DNA from: Bordetella parapertussis
GTDB taxonomy: Bacteria > Pseudomonadota > Gammaproteobacteria > Burkholderiales > SG8-41
Assembly (NCBI GenBank): GCA_945870465.1
Contig: CAMBSS010000017.1
Location: 1 to 39,664 of the forward strand
DNA length: 39,664 nt
Reading direction: 5' to 3'
This document shows positions 1 to 7,857 of the stretch, in pieces (within the stretch, counting starts at the first letter, position 1; the number at the start of each line of letters is the position of its first letter). Under the pieces are notes generated by a model, which was not told the DNA's origin, did not search any database, and was given only the letters and a program-made list of their open reading frames with translations. The position numbers were made by a program, and so were the translations under genes.

Positions 1-1
1 G

Positions 2-457
2 ATCGGCATCGATGCACCCATCTACCCACTCAAAGGCTACAGCCTGACGCTGCCGATCGAGCACAGTGGCGCCGCGCCGCTCATCAGCATCACGGACCAC
101 AAGCGCAAAGTCGTCTACGCGCGGCTCGGCGAAGAGTTGCGGGTCGCGGGCATGGCCGACATTACCAACTATCGCGCCGATCTCGATCCCGCCCGCATCG
201 CCGTGCTGGTGCGGCAGATGAAGCACACGTTTCCGGGCAGCGCGGATTTCAGCCGCGTCAAACCGTGGTGCGGGCTGCGCCCCGCCACGCCGAAGGGCAC
301 ACCGGTGCTGGGCCGCACGCGTTACTCCAACCTGCTGCTCAACATCGGCCACGGTGCGCTCGGCTTTACCCTCGCCTGCGGCTGCGGCCAAATCATGGCC
401 GACCTTGCCTGCGGGCGCGAGACCGGCATCTCGCTCGATGGTTTCACGCTGCAATAA
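2..457 (+). CDS. dadA: D-amino acid dehydrogenase (DadA-like), C-terminal part
   Basis: The reading frame is open from the window edge, so the N-terminal FAD-binding part lies outside. The visible 151 residues match the C-terminal third of DadA-type flavoproteins: a PLKGYSLTLP stretch, a GLRPATPKGTPVLGRT substrate/flavin loop, and the LNIGHGALGFTLACGCGQ segment that closes over the FAD, ending about 20 residues later as DadA does. Family enzymes oxidise D-amino acids to 2-oxo acids and pass electrons to the respiratory chain. The gene ends 2 nt before the ABC permease, so the two are probably co-transcribed, which would fit a transporter feeding an amino compound to this oxidase (inference). 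A related glycine/D-amino-acid oxidase with another substrate remains possible. Confidence 0.75.
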   Translation: MGIDAPIYPLKGYSLTLPIEHSGAAPLISITDHKRKVVYARLGEELRVAGMADITNYRADLDPARIAVLVRQMKHTFPGSADFSRVKPWCGLRPATPKGTPVLGRTRYSNLLLNIGHGALGFTLACGCGQIMADLACGRETGISLDGFTLQ

Positions 458-459
458 AA

Positions 460-2169
460 ATGACTCTGCCGATGACCAGCCGTTTGAGTCCCGCGCACGC
501 CGTGATAGCGCTCCTGATCGCGGCTTTCCTGCTGATCTTCCTGGCGGTCCCGGTCATCACAGTGATGTACGTCGCATTCACCAACAGCGACGGCAGCCTG
601 ACGCTCGCGCATTTCTTTTCGTTTTTCCAGCTCACGCTGATGCGCGAATCGTTCTACAACAGCCTTTACGTCGGCGGCATGAGTGTGCTGATTTCTTCGA
701 TCATCTCGCTGCCGCTGGCCTATTTCACCATGCGCTTCCAGTTCCGCGGCAGCGTGCTGATCCAGACCCTCGGCGTACTGCCGCTCATCATGCCGCCTTT
801 CGTCGGCGCGGCCGCCATGCAGCTCCTGTTCGGCCGCAGCGGCTCGGTCAACCTGATACTGAACGAGTACCTGGGGTTCGGCATTCCGTTCATGGAGGGG
901 CTGAACGGCGTGATCTTCGTCGAGGCCCTGCACTACTTTCCGTTCATCCTGCTCAACCTGACCGTCGCGCTCGCCAATATCGACAGCGCAATGGAGGAAT
1001 CCGCGCAGAACCTCGGCGCCAGCGGCTTCCGGCTCTTCCGCCGCATCGTGTTCCCGCTGGCGATGCCCGGCTATCTCGCGGGCGCCGCACTGGTATTTCT
1101 CAAGGTGTTCGACGACGTCGGCACCCCGCTGGTGTTGAACGTCACCAATCTCCTCGCTGCCCAGGCTTATTTCCGCATTACTTCGATTGGCATCGACGAT
1201 CCCATCGGCTATGTAGCAAGCGTCATCATGGTCATCGCATCGCTCGTGGCGTTGTGGGGTTCGACCTGGATCATGCGCGGCAAAGACTATGCGACGCTGC
1301 AACGAGGCGGCTCCAGCCTCGCCAAGCGCAAGCTGAAGCCGTGGCAGGCGGTGATTGCCTACGGCTGGATCGTGCTGGTCCTGATAGTGGTGCTGTCGCC
1401 GCACCTCGGCATACTGCTGTTGTCGCTATCCAAGGTCTGGAGCTATTCGATCGTCCCCGACGTCTACACGCTGGACAATTACGTGACGGTCTTTCGCGAC
1501 TCCAGCGGCATGATGGCGAATACCCTGCTCTACTGCGGCATTGCCGCGGGACTCGACGTCGTCATCGGCACCGCTATCGCCTACCTGATACTGCGCACCA
1601 AATTGCCGGGACGCCAGTGGCTGGACTTTGCAGCCAGCGCTGCGATTGCCATACCGGGCGTCGTGCTCGCCATCGGCTATTTGCGCACGTTCCGGGATTT
1701 CCAGTTGCCGTTCACCAACGAGCCGTTTACCGCATTCTGGCTCATCATCGCCATCGCCTACACGGTCCGGCGTTTGCCGTATGCATTGCGTTCATGCATG
1801 GCGGCATTGCAGCAGATGCATGTTTCACTTGAAGAAGCCGCCGAGAACCTCGGCGCCAACAAGAACCGCACTATCTACCGCGTGGTGGTGCCGCTGATGG
1901 CGGGCGGCATCCTCGCCGGCTTTGTCACAAGCTTCCTGACTGCGGCCGTGGAATTGTCGGCGACCATCATGCTCGTCACCGCGCAAAGCGACGCGCCGAT
2001 GTCGTACGGCATCTATCTATACATGCAAAGCATTGCTGGACGCGGGCCGGGCGCCGCGCTGGGCGTGATCGCCGTCGTGCTGGTCGGCCTCGGTACTTAT
2101 TTCTCTAACCGCATGATCCGCAACCGCGCAGCAGGCCATGCTGCGCAAATGCTTAAAACCGGAGCTTGA
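460..2169 (+). CDS. ABC transporter permease, two fused membrane domains
   Basis: A 569-residue inner-membrane protein made of two tandem binding-protein-dependent permease domains, about 12 hydrophobic segments in all. Each half carries an EAA loop that docks the ATPase: EESAQNLGASGFRLFRRI in the first half and EEAAENLGANKNRTIYRV in the second. Fused permeases of this shape occur in iron(III) (FbpB), thiamine (ThiP) and 2-aminoethylphosphonate importers. The start is set at ATG 460, just after the DadA stop; the open frame extends further upstream only as overlap with dadA. The ATPase follows directly. No substrate-binding protein is in view and may lie upstream of the window edge, so the substrate is unknown. 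Confidence 0.85.
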   Translation: MTLPMTSRLSPAHAVIALLIAAFLLIFLAVPVITVMYVAFTNSDGSLTLAHFFSFFQLTLMRESFYNSLYVGGMSVLISSIISLPLAYFTMRFQFRGSVLIQTLGVLPLIMPPFVGAAAMQLLFGRSGSVNLILNEYLGFGIPFMEGLNGVIFVEALHYFPFILLNLTVALANIDSAMEESAQNLGASGFRLFRRIVFPLAMPGYLAGAALVFLKVFDDVGTPLVLNVTNLLAAQAYFRITSIGIDDPIGYVASVIMVIASLVALWGSTWIMRGKDYATLQRGGSSLAKRKLKPWQAVIAYGWIVLVLIVVLSPHLGILLLSLSKVWSYSIVPDVYTLDNYVTVFRDSSGMMANTLLYCGIAAGLDVVIGTAIAYLILRTKLPGRQWLDFAASAAIAIPGVVLAIGYLRTFRDFQLPFTNEPFTAFWLIIAIAYTVRRLPYALRSCMAALQQMHVSLEEAAENLGANKNRTIYRVVVPLMAGGILAGFVTSFLTAAVELSATIMLVTAQSDAPMSYGIYLYMQSIAGRGPGAALGVIAVVLVGLGTYFSNRMIRNRAAGHAAQMLKTGA

Positions 2170-2171
2170 AT

Positions 2172-3269
2172 ATGGAACAACCTGCGGTAACCGGCCCCAA
2201 GGTCAGGGTTGACATCCGGAACGTGAACCTCGCGTTCGGCGCAACACAGGTGCTGCGCGACATCAGCCTCACCGTCGAGCCCGGCGAGTTCTTCGCGTTG
2301 CTGGGGCCTTCCGGCTGCGGCAAATCGACGCTACTAAGGTTAATCGCGGGCTTCAACCAGGCACAGAGCGGCACGGTGACTATCGACGGCGCGGACATCA
2401 CGAGCATCCCGCCATGGCGGCGCGACATCGGCATGGTGTTCCAGAATTACGCGTTGTGGCCGCATATGACAGTCGCGCAAAACGTCGCGTTCGGCCTCGA
2501 AGAACGCAAGCTGCCGCGTGCCGACATTGCCCGCCGCACCGCGGCCGCGCTCGAACTCGTTGGGCTCGCCGATTACGGCACGCGCCGGCCTAACCAGCTC
2601 TCGGGCGGCCAGCAGCAACGCGTCGCCGTCGCGCGCACCATCGCAATCGAGCCGAAGGTGCTACTGCTCGACGAACCACTGTCCAACCTCGATGCCAAGC
2701 TGCGCGTGCACATGCGCACAGAGTTGCTCGCGCTGCAGCGCAAACTCGGTATCACCACCATATTCGTGACCCACGACCAGGAAGAAGCGTTGTCGATCTC
2801 GGACCGCGTCGCCGTGCTCGACCGCGGCGCGATCCAGCAGGTCGGCACGCCGATGGATCTCTTCGACCGCCCGCACAACCGCTTCATCGCGAGCTTTGTC
2901 GGCACCATCAATCTCCTGCGGGGTACCGCGCAGAAATCCCCCGGCGGCGTCACCTTCGAATCGCCCCTGATCGGCAAAGTCAGCCTGGCGACGGACAGTC
3001 CCATGTCGGGCGACGCCGATATCGCTTTCCGGCCGCACACGCTGAGCCTCGCGGCGCCGGACAGTATTGAAGCTGCAGATCGCATCTGGGTGACCGGCAA
3101 CGTCGCGCACCGCGAGTTTCTCGGCGAATTCGTGCGCTACCGCATCGATGCGCAGGGCACCGACATCGTCGCCGACCAGCCGCATTTCGGCGGCAACGTC
3201 GAATTCGTGCCGGGCAGCCAGGTCAGGATCGGTATTTCGCCTGCGCAGGTTAGGCTGTTGCCGGGGTAA
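2172..3269 (+). CDS. ABC transporter ATP-binding protein
   Basis: A 365-residue ATPase of the CUT1/iron/spermidine importer class. The N-terminal nucleotide-binding domain shows Walker A (GPSGCGKST, about residues 40-48), Q-loop (VFQNYALWPHM), signature LSGGQQQR, Walker B (VLLLDEPLSNLD) and the switch histidine in VTHDQEEA. A TOBE-like C-terminal region of about 120 residues follows. ATG 2172 is chosen because GGAG at 2161-2164 is well spaced; a TTG at 2166 overlaps the permease stop and is less likely. It powers the fused permease immediately upstream. The substrate is not readable from the ATPase. Confidence 0.9.
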   Translation: MEQPAVTGPKVRVDIRNVNLAFGATQVLRDISLTVEPGEFFALLGPSGCGKSTLLRLIAGFNQAQSGTVTIDGADITSIPPWRRDIGMVFQNYALWPHMTVAQNVAFGLEERKLPRADIARRTAAALELVGLADYGTRRPNQLSGGQQQRVAVARTIAIEPKVLLLDEPLSNLDAKLRVHMRTELLALQRKLGITTIFVTHDQEEALSISDRVAVLDRGAIQQVGTPMDLFDRPHNRFIASFVGTINLLRGTAQKSPGGVTFESPLIGKVSLATDSPMSGDADIAFRPHTLSLAAPDSIEAADRIWVTGNVAHREFLGEFVRYRIDAQGTDIVADQPHFGGNVEFVPGSQVRIGISPAQVRLLPG

Positions 3270-3288
3270 TTGCCCTGTCGCCAAAGGC

Positions 3289-3319
3289 TTGGCGTCGTTA
3301 ACACGGGCGGTGCTATCAT
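3289..3319 (+). promoter_or_regulatory. Candidate sigma70-type promoter of the toxin-antitoxin pair
   Basis: TTGGCG (3289-3294) and TATCAT (3314-3319) are separated by 19 bp and lie upstream of the antitoxin start at 3353. The spacing is slightly long and both boxes are imperfect, so this is only a candidate. A GGAGG ribosome binding site at 3342-3346 sits between it and the start codon. Confidence 0.25.
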
Positions 3320-3352
3320 AAGTATTGAGCACAATTCATTGCGGAGGGCATC

Positions 3353-3604
3353 ATGGGTGCAGCTCTGAAAGAAATTGAAGAACAAGCATTGCGGTTGCCG
3401 CTGAAGGAGCGCGGCGAACTGGCCCACCGCCTGATCGTCAGCCTTGATGGTGAACAGGAAGAGTCACCGGAGGCCATCGCCAAGGCATGGGGCGAAGAAA
3501 TCGCGCGCCGCGTGGCGGAAATCGATGCAGGAACGGCCAAGCTGGTTCCGCATGAAGAAGTAGTCGCGGAAATTGACGAATTGCTGAAAAAGACCGGCGA
3601 TTGA
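3353..3604 (+). CDS. Putative addiction-module antitoxin component (PF09720-like)
   Basis: An 83-residue acidic protein with the pattern of the short 'putative addiction module component' family: the LPLKERGELAHRLIVSL helix near residues 14-30, a W(G)EEIARRVAEID helix, and a C-terminal VPHEEVVAEIDELL segment. These proteins normally neutralise a RelE/ParE-type toxin encoded directly downstream. The start ATG has a good GGAGG site. Its TGA stop overlaps the toxin's TTG start by 4 nt (TTGA), the usual coupled arrangement. The toxin downstream seems damaged, so the antitoxin may now be an orphan. Confidence 0.75.
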   Translation: MGAALKEIEEQALRLPLKERGELAHRLIVSLDGEQEESPEAIAKAWGEEIARRVAEIDAGTAKLVPHEEVVAEIDELLKKTGD

Positions 3605-3832
3605 GACTCGTCTGGCAAAGTCAAGCCAGAGCAGAACTCCGCGAGGCGGTGCGGTTTTACCGCGATAACGCCGGATACAGCATCGCAAGGGATTTTCGTG
3701 ATGCGGCCCTGACGATGGCTTCAATGCTCGCGAGTTTCATGCACTCTTATCCATCCGGAGAATTGTCGTTCGCGATTGTCGCGGATTCAAGTCTTTTTCG
3801 CGTTGCAAGTCCGGACTTGGTGCTGCCATTAA
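3601..3832 (+). pseudogene. RelE/ParE-family toxin, truncated or frameshifted
   Basis: From the TTG at 3601 the first 40 or so codons read as a ParE/RelE N-terminus (LVWQSQARAELREAVRFYRD, then a helix ending ARDFRDAALTMASML). After that the frame loses family resemblance and has no stop for over 900 nt, running antisense through the convergent permease gene. A second frame becomes somewhat ParE-like around 3740 (HPE..RSRL.RI) and stops at 3832. A frameshift near 3735-3745 plus loss of the C-terminal strands is the simplest reading. The catalytic C-terminus expected at about 90 residues is missing. The exact end is uncertain. Confidence 0.55.
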
Positions 3833-3843
3833 ACCGCCAGGTC

Positions 3844-5208
3844 TTACCCCCCCTTGCCACTAACGCCGCGCCCGCAAACCAGCATGACTACCGCGCCGAC
3901 CGCCAGCACGCCGAGCCCGACAAAAGCATGTTTGCCGTGGTAAGTGAGGCTGGACCACAAGAGATAACCGCAAGTGAGCACGAAAATCGCGGGCACCACC
4001 GGATAGCCGGGCACGCGGAACGGCCGCGGCGCATTGGGTTCTTTGGCGCGCAGTACGAACAATGCGACGCCGACCAGCATGAAAAATCCCCAGAACACCG
4101 GCAGCGAATACTCGACCAGGCCTTTGAAGCCCGTATTGTAGATGGCGCCGAAAGCGACCAGCGCGAGTGCAATCACGCCCTGCACCACGACGGCATTGCG
4201 CGGCGAACCGCTCTTCTCATCCCATTTGCCAAGGAATCCGAACAACGACCAGTCACGGCCCAGCGCGTAGTTGGAGCGAGCGCCGACGATGATGGAGCCG
4301 TTGACGGAAGTAAAGGCAGCCACCGCGATCATGAACGAAATGAGTTTCTCGCCGGTCGATCCCAGCACGTTTTTCAGCAGGTCCGCCGCCACGGCATCGG
4401 AGCGCGCCATTGCGCTGTACCCCAAGCCCTTCAGGTAGGCAAGGTTGACCAGAACGTAAAGCAAGGTGACGATGCCGATCGAGCACAGCAGGGCGCGCGC
4501 CATGTTCTTCTCGCGGTCCTTCACCTCTGCCGAAATATAAGCCGCGTCGTTCCAGCCGCCGTAGGTGAACAGCACGAACACCATGGCCGAGCCGATGCCG
4601 GCCCCCATGTACCACGGGCCGCTGCCGGCCGCAGCGGGCGCCGCCGCCGCTGCCGGCGGTTCGCCGGCGAGAATAAGACCGGTGACGACTATCAGCACCA
4701 GGCCCCCGACTTCCAGCACAGTAAAGAGATTCTGCGTGATCTTGGCCTCGCGTATGCCGGCATAGTTCACAATGGTGAGACCGCCGACCACCAGCGCGGC
4801 CCAGATGGCCGATGAATTGGCGCCGAGATTCACGATGCGCGACATATAGTCGCCGAACAAATACGCAAATACCGCAATGGAACCGGCGACGATCACCGTC
4901 ATGCGCGCCCAGCCGTACAGAAAAGCGATCTGACGGCCAAAAGCCTTTTGCAGAAAATGGTACTCGCCACCTGCTGACGGAAAAGCCGTCGCGAGTTCTG
5001 CGTAGCACAGCGCGCCGAGAATCGAGAATATCCCGCCTGCGACCCACACCGTGACGAGCAAAGCCTCGCTTCCCACCGCGCCGGCGACGATAGCCGGCGT
5101 GCCGAAAATCCCGGCACCTACGATGAGACCGACGATCATAGCGACCGCGTCGGTGAGCGAGAGGCTCGCCCGCGGCTGATTGTCCTGCCCGTTCGCCGGG
5201 GCGGTCAT
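3844..5208 (-). CDS. APC-family amino acid permease
   Basis: A 454-residue inner-membrane carrier with about 12 hydrophobic segments. The first helix carries the APC-family glycine-rich signature VGLIVGAGIFGTP, followed by the conserved CYAELATAFPSAGGEY segment of helix 2-3. The length is normal for the amino acid/polyamine/organocation family. The start is ATG 5208: it overlaps the TGA of the upstream methyltransferase-like gene as ATGA, so translation is coupled; a longer frame to 5247 would lie inside that gene. It is the last gene of the minus-strand run of five exported methyltransferase paralogs. The substrate cannot be read from sequence; coupling hints at a functional link with those proteins. 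Confidence 0.85.
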   Translation of the reverse strand: MTAPANGQDNQPRASLSLTDAVAMIVGLIVGAGIFGTPAIVAGAVGSEALLVTVWVAGGIFSILGALCYAELATAFPSAGGEYHFLQKAFGRQIAFLYGWARMTVIVAGSIAVFAYLFGDYMSRIVNLGANSSAIWAALVVGGLTIVNYAGIREAKITQNLFTVLEVGGLVLIVVTGLILAGEPPAAAAAPAAAGSGPWYMGAGIGSAMVFVLFTYGGWNDAAYISAEVKDREKNMARALLCSIGIVTLLYVLVNLAYLKGLGYSAMARSDAVAADLLKNVLGSTGEKLISFMIAVAAFTSVNGSIIVGARSNYALGRDWSLFGFLGKWDEKSGSPRNAVVVQGVIALALVAFGAIYNTGFKGLVEYSLPVFWGFFMLVGVALFVLRAKEPNAPRPFRVPGYPVVPAIFVLTCGYLLWSSLTYHGKHAFVGLGVLAVGAVVMLVCGRGVSGKGG

Positions 5209-6107
5209 TGCGGACCTGCTACCCGCTGCGTCACCTTCCCGCTCCACGGTAGCAGTTGCTGGGTGGCACCGTCGCCGATCTTGACCATGCCTTCGACAGT
5301 GTCGCCCTTCACCGTGCCCGTGAACTGGTGGCGGGTGACGACTTCACCAGGCTTGATGAAATACGAAAAACTCAGTTGATCGCTTTCTATTTTTGGCGCC
5401 ACCAGAGCAATCTGCTTACTGCCGCTTTTTGCGGTGCCCTCCAGCTTCTGATAACGCTGGCTGAGGTCAAATTCAAGATTCGCCGCATTCGCGGCAGGCG
5501 ACTTGATCTGCGCCTGCCAGTGTCCGCCGACCTTGGCCGGCACTATCCACAGGTAGACGAAGCTGCGGCCCTGGTTGCCGACTTTTTTCTCCGGCACTAT
5601 GAGTTCCTTCTGCTCGTCCGGCTGCCAGTCGCCCATGTGGTAATCGTGCGCGGCGACGCGCGTGCCCGGCTTGAGACTGAGAATTTTCGGCCGCAATTTA
5701 GCGTTCATCTCCGGCAACAGGTAGGTCGTGATGACCGTCGCCTGGGTCAGGTCGGTTTCGAACAGGTTCTGCTTGATGAACTTCGCGCGGTCCGCAATGC
5801 CTTCGGCCAGCGCCTGCGCGTTGCTCTCGCGCAGCAGGTCATCGGAGAGGTCGACGCCGAAGCCGCGCGCGCCGAATTTCTTGGCGGCGGTCCTCACCAT
5901 GCGACCGTCGCCCGAGCCCAGATCGATGATGAAGTCTTGCGGCCCGATTTTGGCCATGCCGAGCATCTCATCGACGACGATCTGCGGCGTCGGCACGTAG
6001 ACGACGTCGCCAACCCCGCGCTCTTTGTCTTCCTGCGCCAGCAGGCCCAGCGGCAGCGCGAGTGCGAGCACGAGGCCGGCGCCCAAGACGTTTTTCATCT
6101 GCTTCAT
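5205..6107 (-). CDS. Exported class I SAM-methyltransferase-fold protein, paralog E
   Basis: A 300-residue protein with a Sec signal peptide (about residues 1-24, ending LLA). The mature part begins with the family motif VVYVPTPQIVVDEML, then motif I IDLGSGDGRM (61-70), an acidic residue closing strand 2 (GVDL), YLLPEMNAKLRP and the AHDYHMGDW segment. A C-terminal beta-rich domain of about 110 residues ends in W..KVTQR. ATG 6107 is preferred because GGAG lies 6 nt upstream; ATG 6119 is the alternative. It is the fifth of five head-to-tail paralogs and overlaps the permease start by 4 nt. The fold suggests SAM binding, but export to the periplasm makes the cofactor and substrate unclear. Confidence 0.85.
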   Translation of the reverse strand: MKQMKNVLGAGLVLALALPLGLLAQEDKERGVGDVVYVPTPQIVVDEMLGMAKIGPQDFIIDLGSGDGRMVRTAAKKFGARGFGVDLSDDLLRESNAQALAEGIADRAKFIKQNLFETDLTQATVITTYLLPEMNAKLRPKILSLKPGTRVAAHDYHMGDWQPDEQKELIVPEKKVGNQGRSFVYLWIVPAKVGGHWQAQIKSPAANAANLEFDLSQRYQKLEGTAKSGSKQIALVAPKIESDQLSFSYFIKPGEVVTRHQFTGTVKGDTVEGMVKIGDGATQQLLPWSGKVTQRVAGPQ

Positions 6108-6123
6108 TGCGATCTCCATTGAA

Positions 6124-6999
6124 TTACTCCGTGTTCATCCGGCCGCGCGCCAAGCGCGTCGCCTGCCAGTCGTAAGTCTTGTCGTCGCCGCCCGCTTTCA
6201 CGCGGCCGGCTATGCGGTCGCCTTCTATGCGGCCGCTGAATTCGTGCGATTGCTGCTGCCCGGCCGCCTCGCGCACCAGCGTGAACGCGATAGTATCGCC
6301 GCGCAGCCTGGGGCCCTGGACCGCAATCTTGCCGCCATGCACTTCCGCATCGGCGCTCAATTCCTGGAAAGTCTGCCGGAAAGTCGCCTCGTAAGCACCA
6401 GCGGCCGCACCTGCCGGCAATTGCCATTGCCATTTTCCGGTGAAATCGGCCGGCACATACCAGAGATAGATCTGGCTTACCGGCGGACCATAGGATTTGT
6501 TCGGCACCGTTATTTCGCGCCGCATGTCGGGCTTCCACTGCCCCATGTCGAAATCGTGCGACACGATGCGCGTGCCCGGCCGCATCTGGCCGAGGATGCG
6601 CGGTCTCAGCTCCATATTGATCTTCGGCAGCAGGTACATGGTGAGCACCGTCGCCTTGCTGAAATCGAAAGTAAACAGGTTACCGCTGATGAAGCTTGCC
6701 TTCGCGCCGACGCCCAACCGCGTTGCCTCGCGGTTCGCCACCGACACCAGGTTGCCATCGAGTTCTATCCCTATGCCACGCGCACCACGCTTCCGCGCCG
6801 CATCAATCACCACGCGGCCGTCGCCCGAACCGAGGTCGATCAGGTAATCGTTGGCGGTGACGCCACCCGCTTCGAGCATCGCCTCCACCACGTTCCACGG
6901 CGTCGGCACGTAGGGCACATCGGGCTGCTGCTGCGCCAGCGCCCCCGCCGGCAGCCACAGCATGCAGAGCGCCGCGCAAATTCTGCCGACGGTCAGCAC
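6124..6999 (-). CDS. Exported class I SAM-methyltransferase-fold protein, paralog D
   Basis: A 291-residue paralog. GTG 6999 gives a clean signal peptide (MLTVGRICAALCMLWLPAGA then LAQQQ); TTG 7002 is an alternative, and the longer open frame up to 7131 would overlap paralog C. The mature protein shows VPYVPTPWNVVEAML, motif I IDLGSGDGRV, GIELDGN (Glu rather than Asp at the ribose-binding position), MYLLPKINMELRP, and SHDFDMGQW. The C-terminal beta domain is conserved (W..PADFTGKW, then SGRIEGDRIAG and W.ATR). Only 4 nt separate it from paralog C upstream and 16 nt from paralog E downstream, so it sits in the same operon. Confidence 0.82.
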   Translation of the reverse strand: MLTVGRICAALCMLWLPAGALAQQQPDVPYVPTPWNVVEAMLEAGGVTANDYLIDLGSGDGRVVIDAARKRGARGIGIELDGNLVSVANREATRLGVGAKASFISGNLFTFDFSKATVLTMYLLPKINMELRPRILGQMRPGTRIVSHDFDMGQWKPDMRREITVPNKSYGPPVSQIYLWYVPADFTGKWQWQLPAGAAAGAYEATFRQTFQELSADAEVHGGKIAVQGPRLRGDTIAFTLVREAAGQQQSHEFSGRIEGDRIAGRVKAGGDDKTYDWQATRLARGRMNTE

Positions 7000-7003
7000 C
7001 AAG

Positions 7004-7855
7004 TCAGTTCGCCCCGGTGACACGGGCAGCGCGCCACGACAATTGCTTTTGATCGCGGCCGATGCCGCGCCTGATGGTGCCTTCCATCGCGTCACCGCTG
7101 ACGCGCCCCTCGAAATACAGATTGGTATCAAGCGATCCGCTGTCGTCGACGATCACGAAGCTCACGCGGTCACCGCGCAGCCGCGGGTTCCATAATCCGG
7201 CGACCTTCTTGTCGCCGTAACGCGCGAGACCGTCGATTTCCTGGAATTTCTGGCGGATTTCGATATCGTAATTGCGCTCACCGGCAGGCAGCGCAATCGT
7301 CGTGCGCCAATGGCCTTCGATTTTAGCGGGCACGATCCACAGAAAAACATTTTTGCGCACGGTGGATTTCTGGTCCGGCTGCCAGTCTTCCATGTCGAAA
7401 TCGTGCGACACGATGCGCGTGCCGGGCTGCAATTCGCTGAGCAGGCGCGGCCGCAGTTTCATGTTAACCGACGGCAGCAAATACATGGTGACGACCGTCG
7501 CCCGGCTGAAATCGAACTTGAACAGATCGGCTTGCTGAAACTCGACGCGATCGCTCACGCCCTGCAGTTGCGCGCTATAAAGGCTTTCTTCGATGCGGTC
7601 GGGATCAAGATCGACGCCGATGCCACGCGCGCCGAACTTGCGGGCCGCCGCGATCAGGATGCGGCCGTCGCCCGAGCCAAGGTCCATCACGAAATCGTCA
7701 GGGCCCACATTGGCGAGCCGCAGAATTTCCTCGACCACGACGGGCGGCGTCGGCACGAACGGCACATCGAAAGGAAACTGCGCATGTGCAGCAGATGAAA
7801 CAAGACAAACGGCAGCCGCAACAAAAACACGCATCCACCGCCCGCGCAGCATCAT
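7004..7855 (-). CDS. Exported class I SAM-methyltransferase-fold protein, paralog C
   Basis: A 283-residue paralog with a signal peptide ending AHA near residue 25. Conserved blocks: VPFVPTPPVVVEEIL, motif I MDLGSGDGRI, GVDLDPD, MYLLPSVNMKLRP, SHDFDMEDW, and a C-terminal beta domain with LRGDRVSF and GRVSGDAMEG. It is one of the shorter copies because the loop before W.VPAKIEGHW is reduced. No clear ribosome binding site precedes ATG 7855; ATG 7834 is an alternative. It starts 2 nt after the stop of paralog B, so translation of the two is likely linked. Confidence 0.83.
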   Translation of the reverse strand: MMLRGRWMRVFVAAAVCLVSSAAHAQFPFDVPFVPTPPVVVEEILRLANVGPDDFVMDLGSGDGRILIAAARKFGARGIGVDLDPDRIEESLYSAQLQGVSDRVEFQQADLFKFDFSRATVVTMYLLPSVNMKLRPRLLSELQPGTRIVSHDFDMEDWQPDQKSTVRKNVFLWIVPAKIEGHWRTTIALPAGERNYDIEIRQKFQEIDGLARYGDKKVAGLWNPRLRGDRVSFVIVDDSGSLDTNLYFEGRVSGDAMEGTIRRGIGRDQKQLSWRAARVTGAN

Positions 7856-7857
7856 TT

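Noticed and set aside
322..1404. Long minus-strand frame opposite the ABC permease
   Set aside because: It is antisense to a clear permease gene, is rich in Arg, His and Gln and has no family features; a by-product of GC-rich codon use.
3833..4815. Continuation of the toxin frame into the permease region (404 codons in all)
   Set aside because: Composition is that of antisense to a membrane protein; the toxin resemblance ends early, so only the first part is kept as a pseudogene.
5256..6122. Plus-strand frames opposite the methyltransferase run (also 6025-7020, 9046-9840)
   Set aside because: Each mirrors a paralog on the minus strand; Arg/His/Leu-rich sequence without motifs or signals. 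Their recurrence merely reflects the repeated minus-strand genes.
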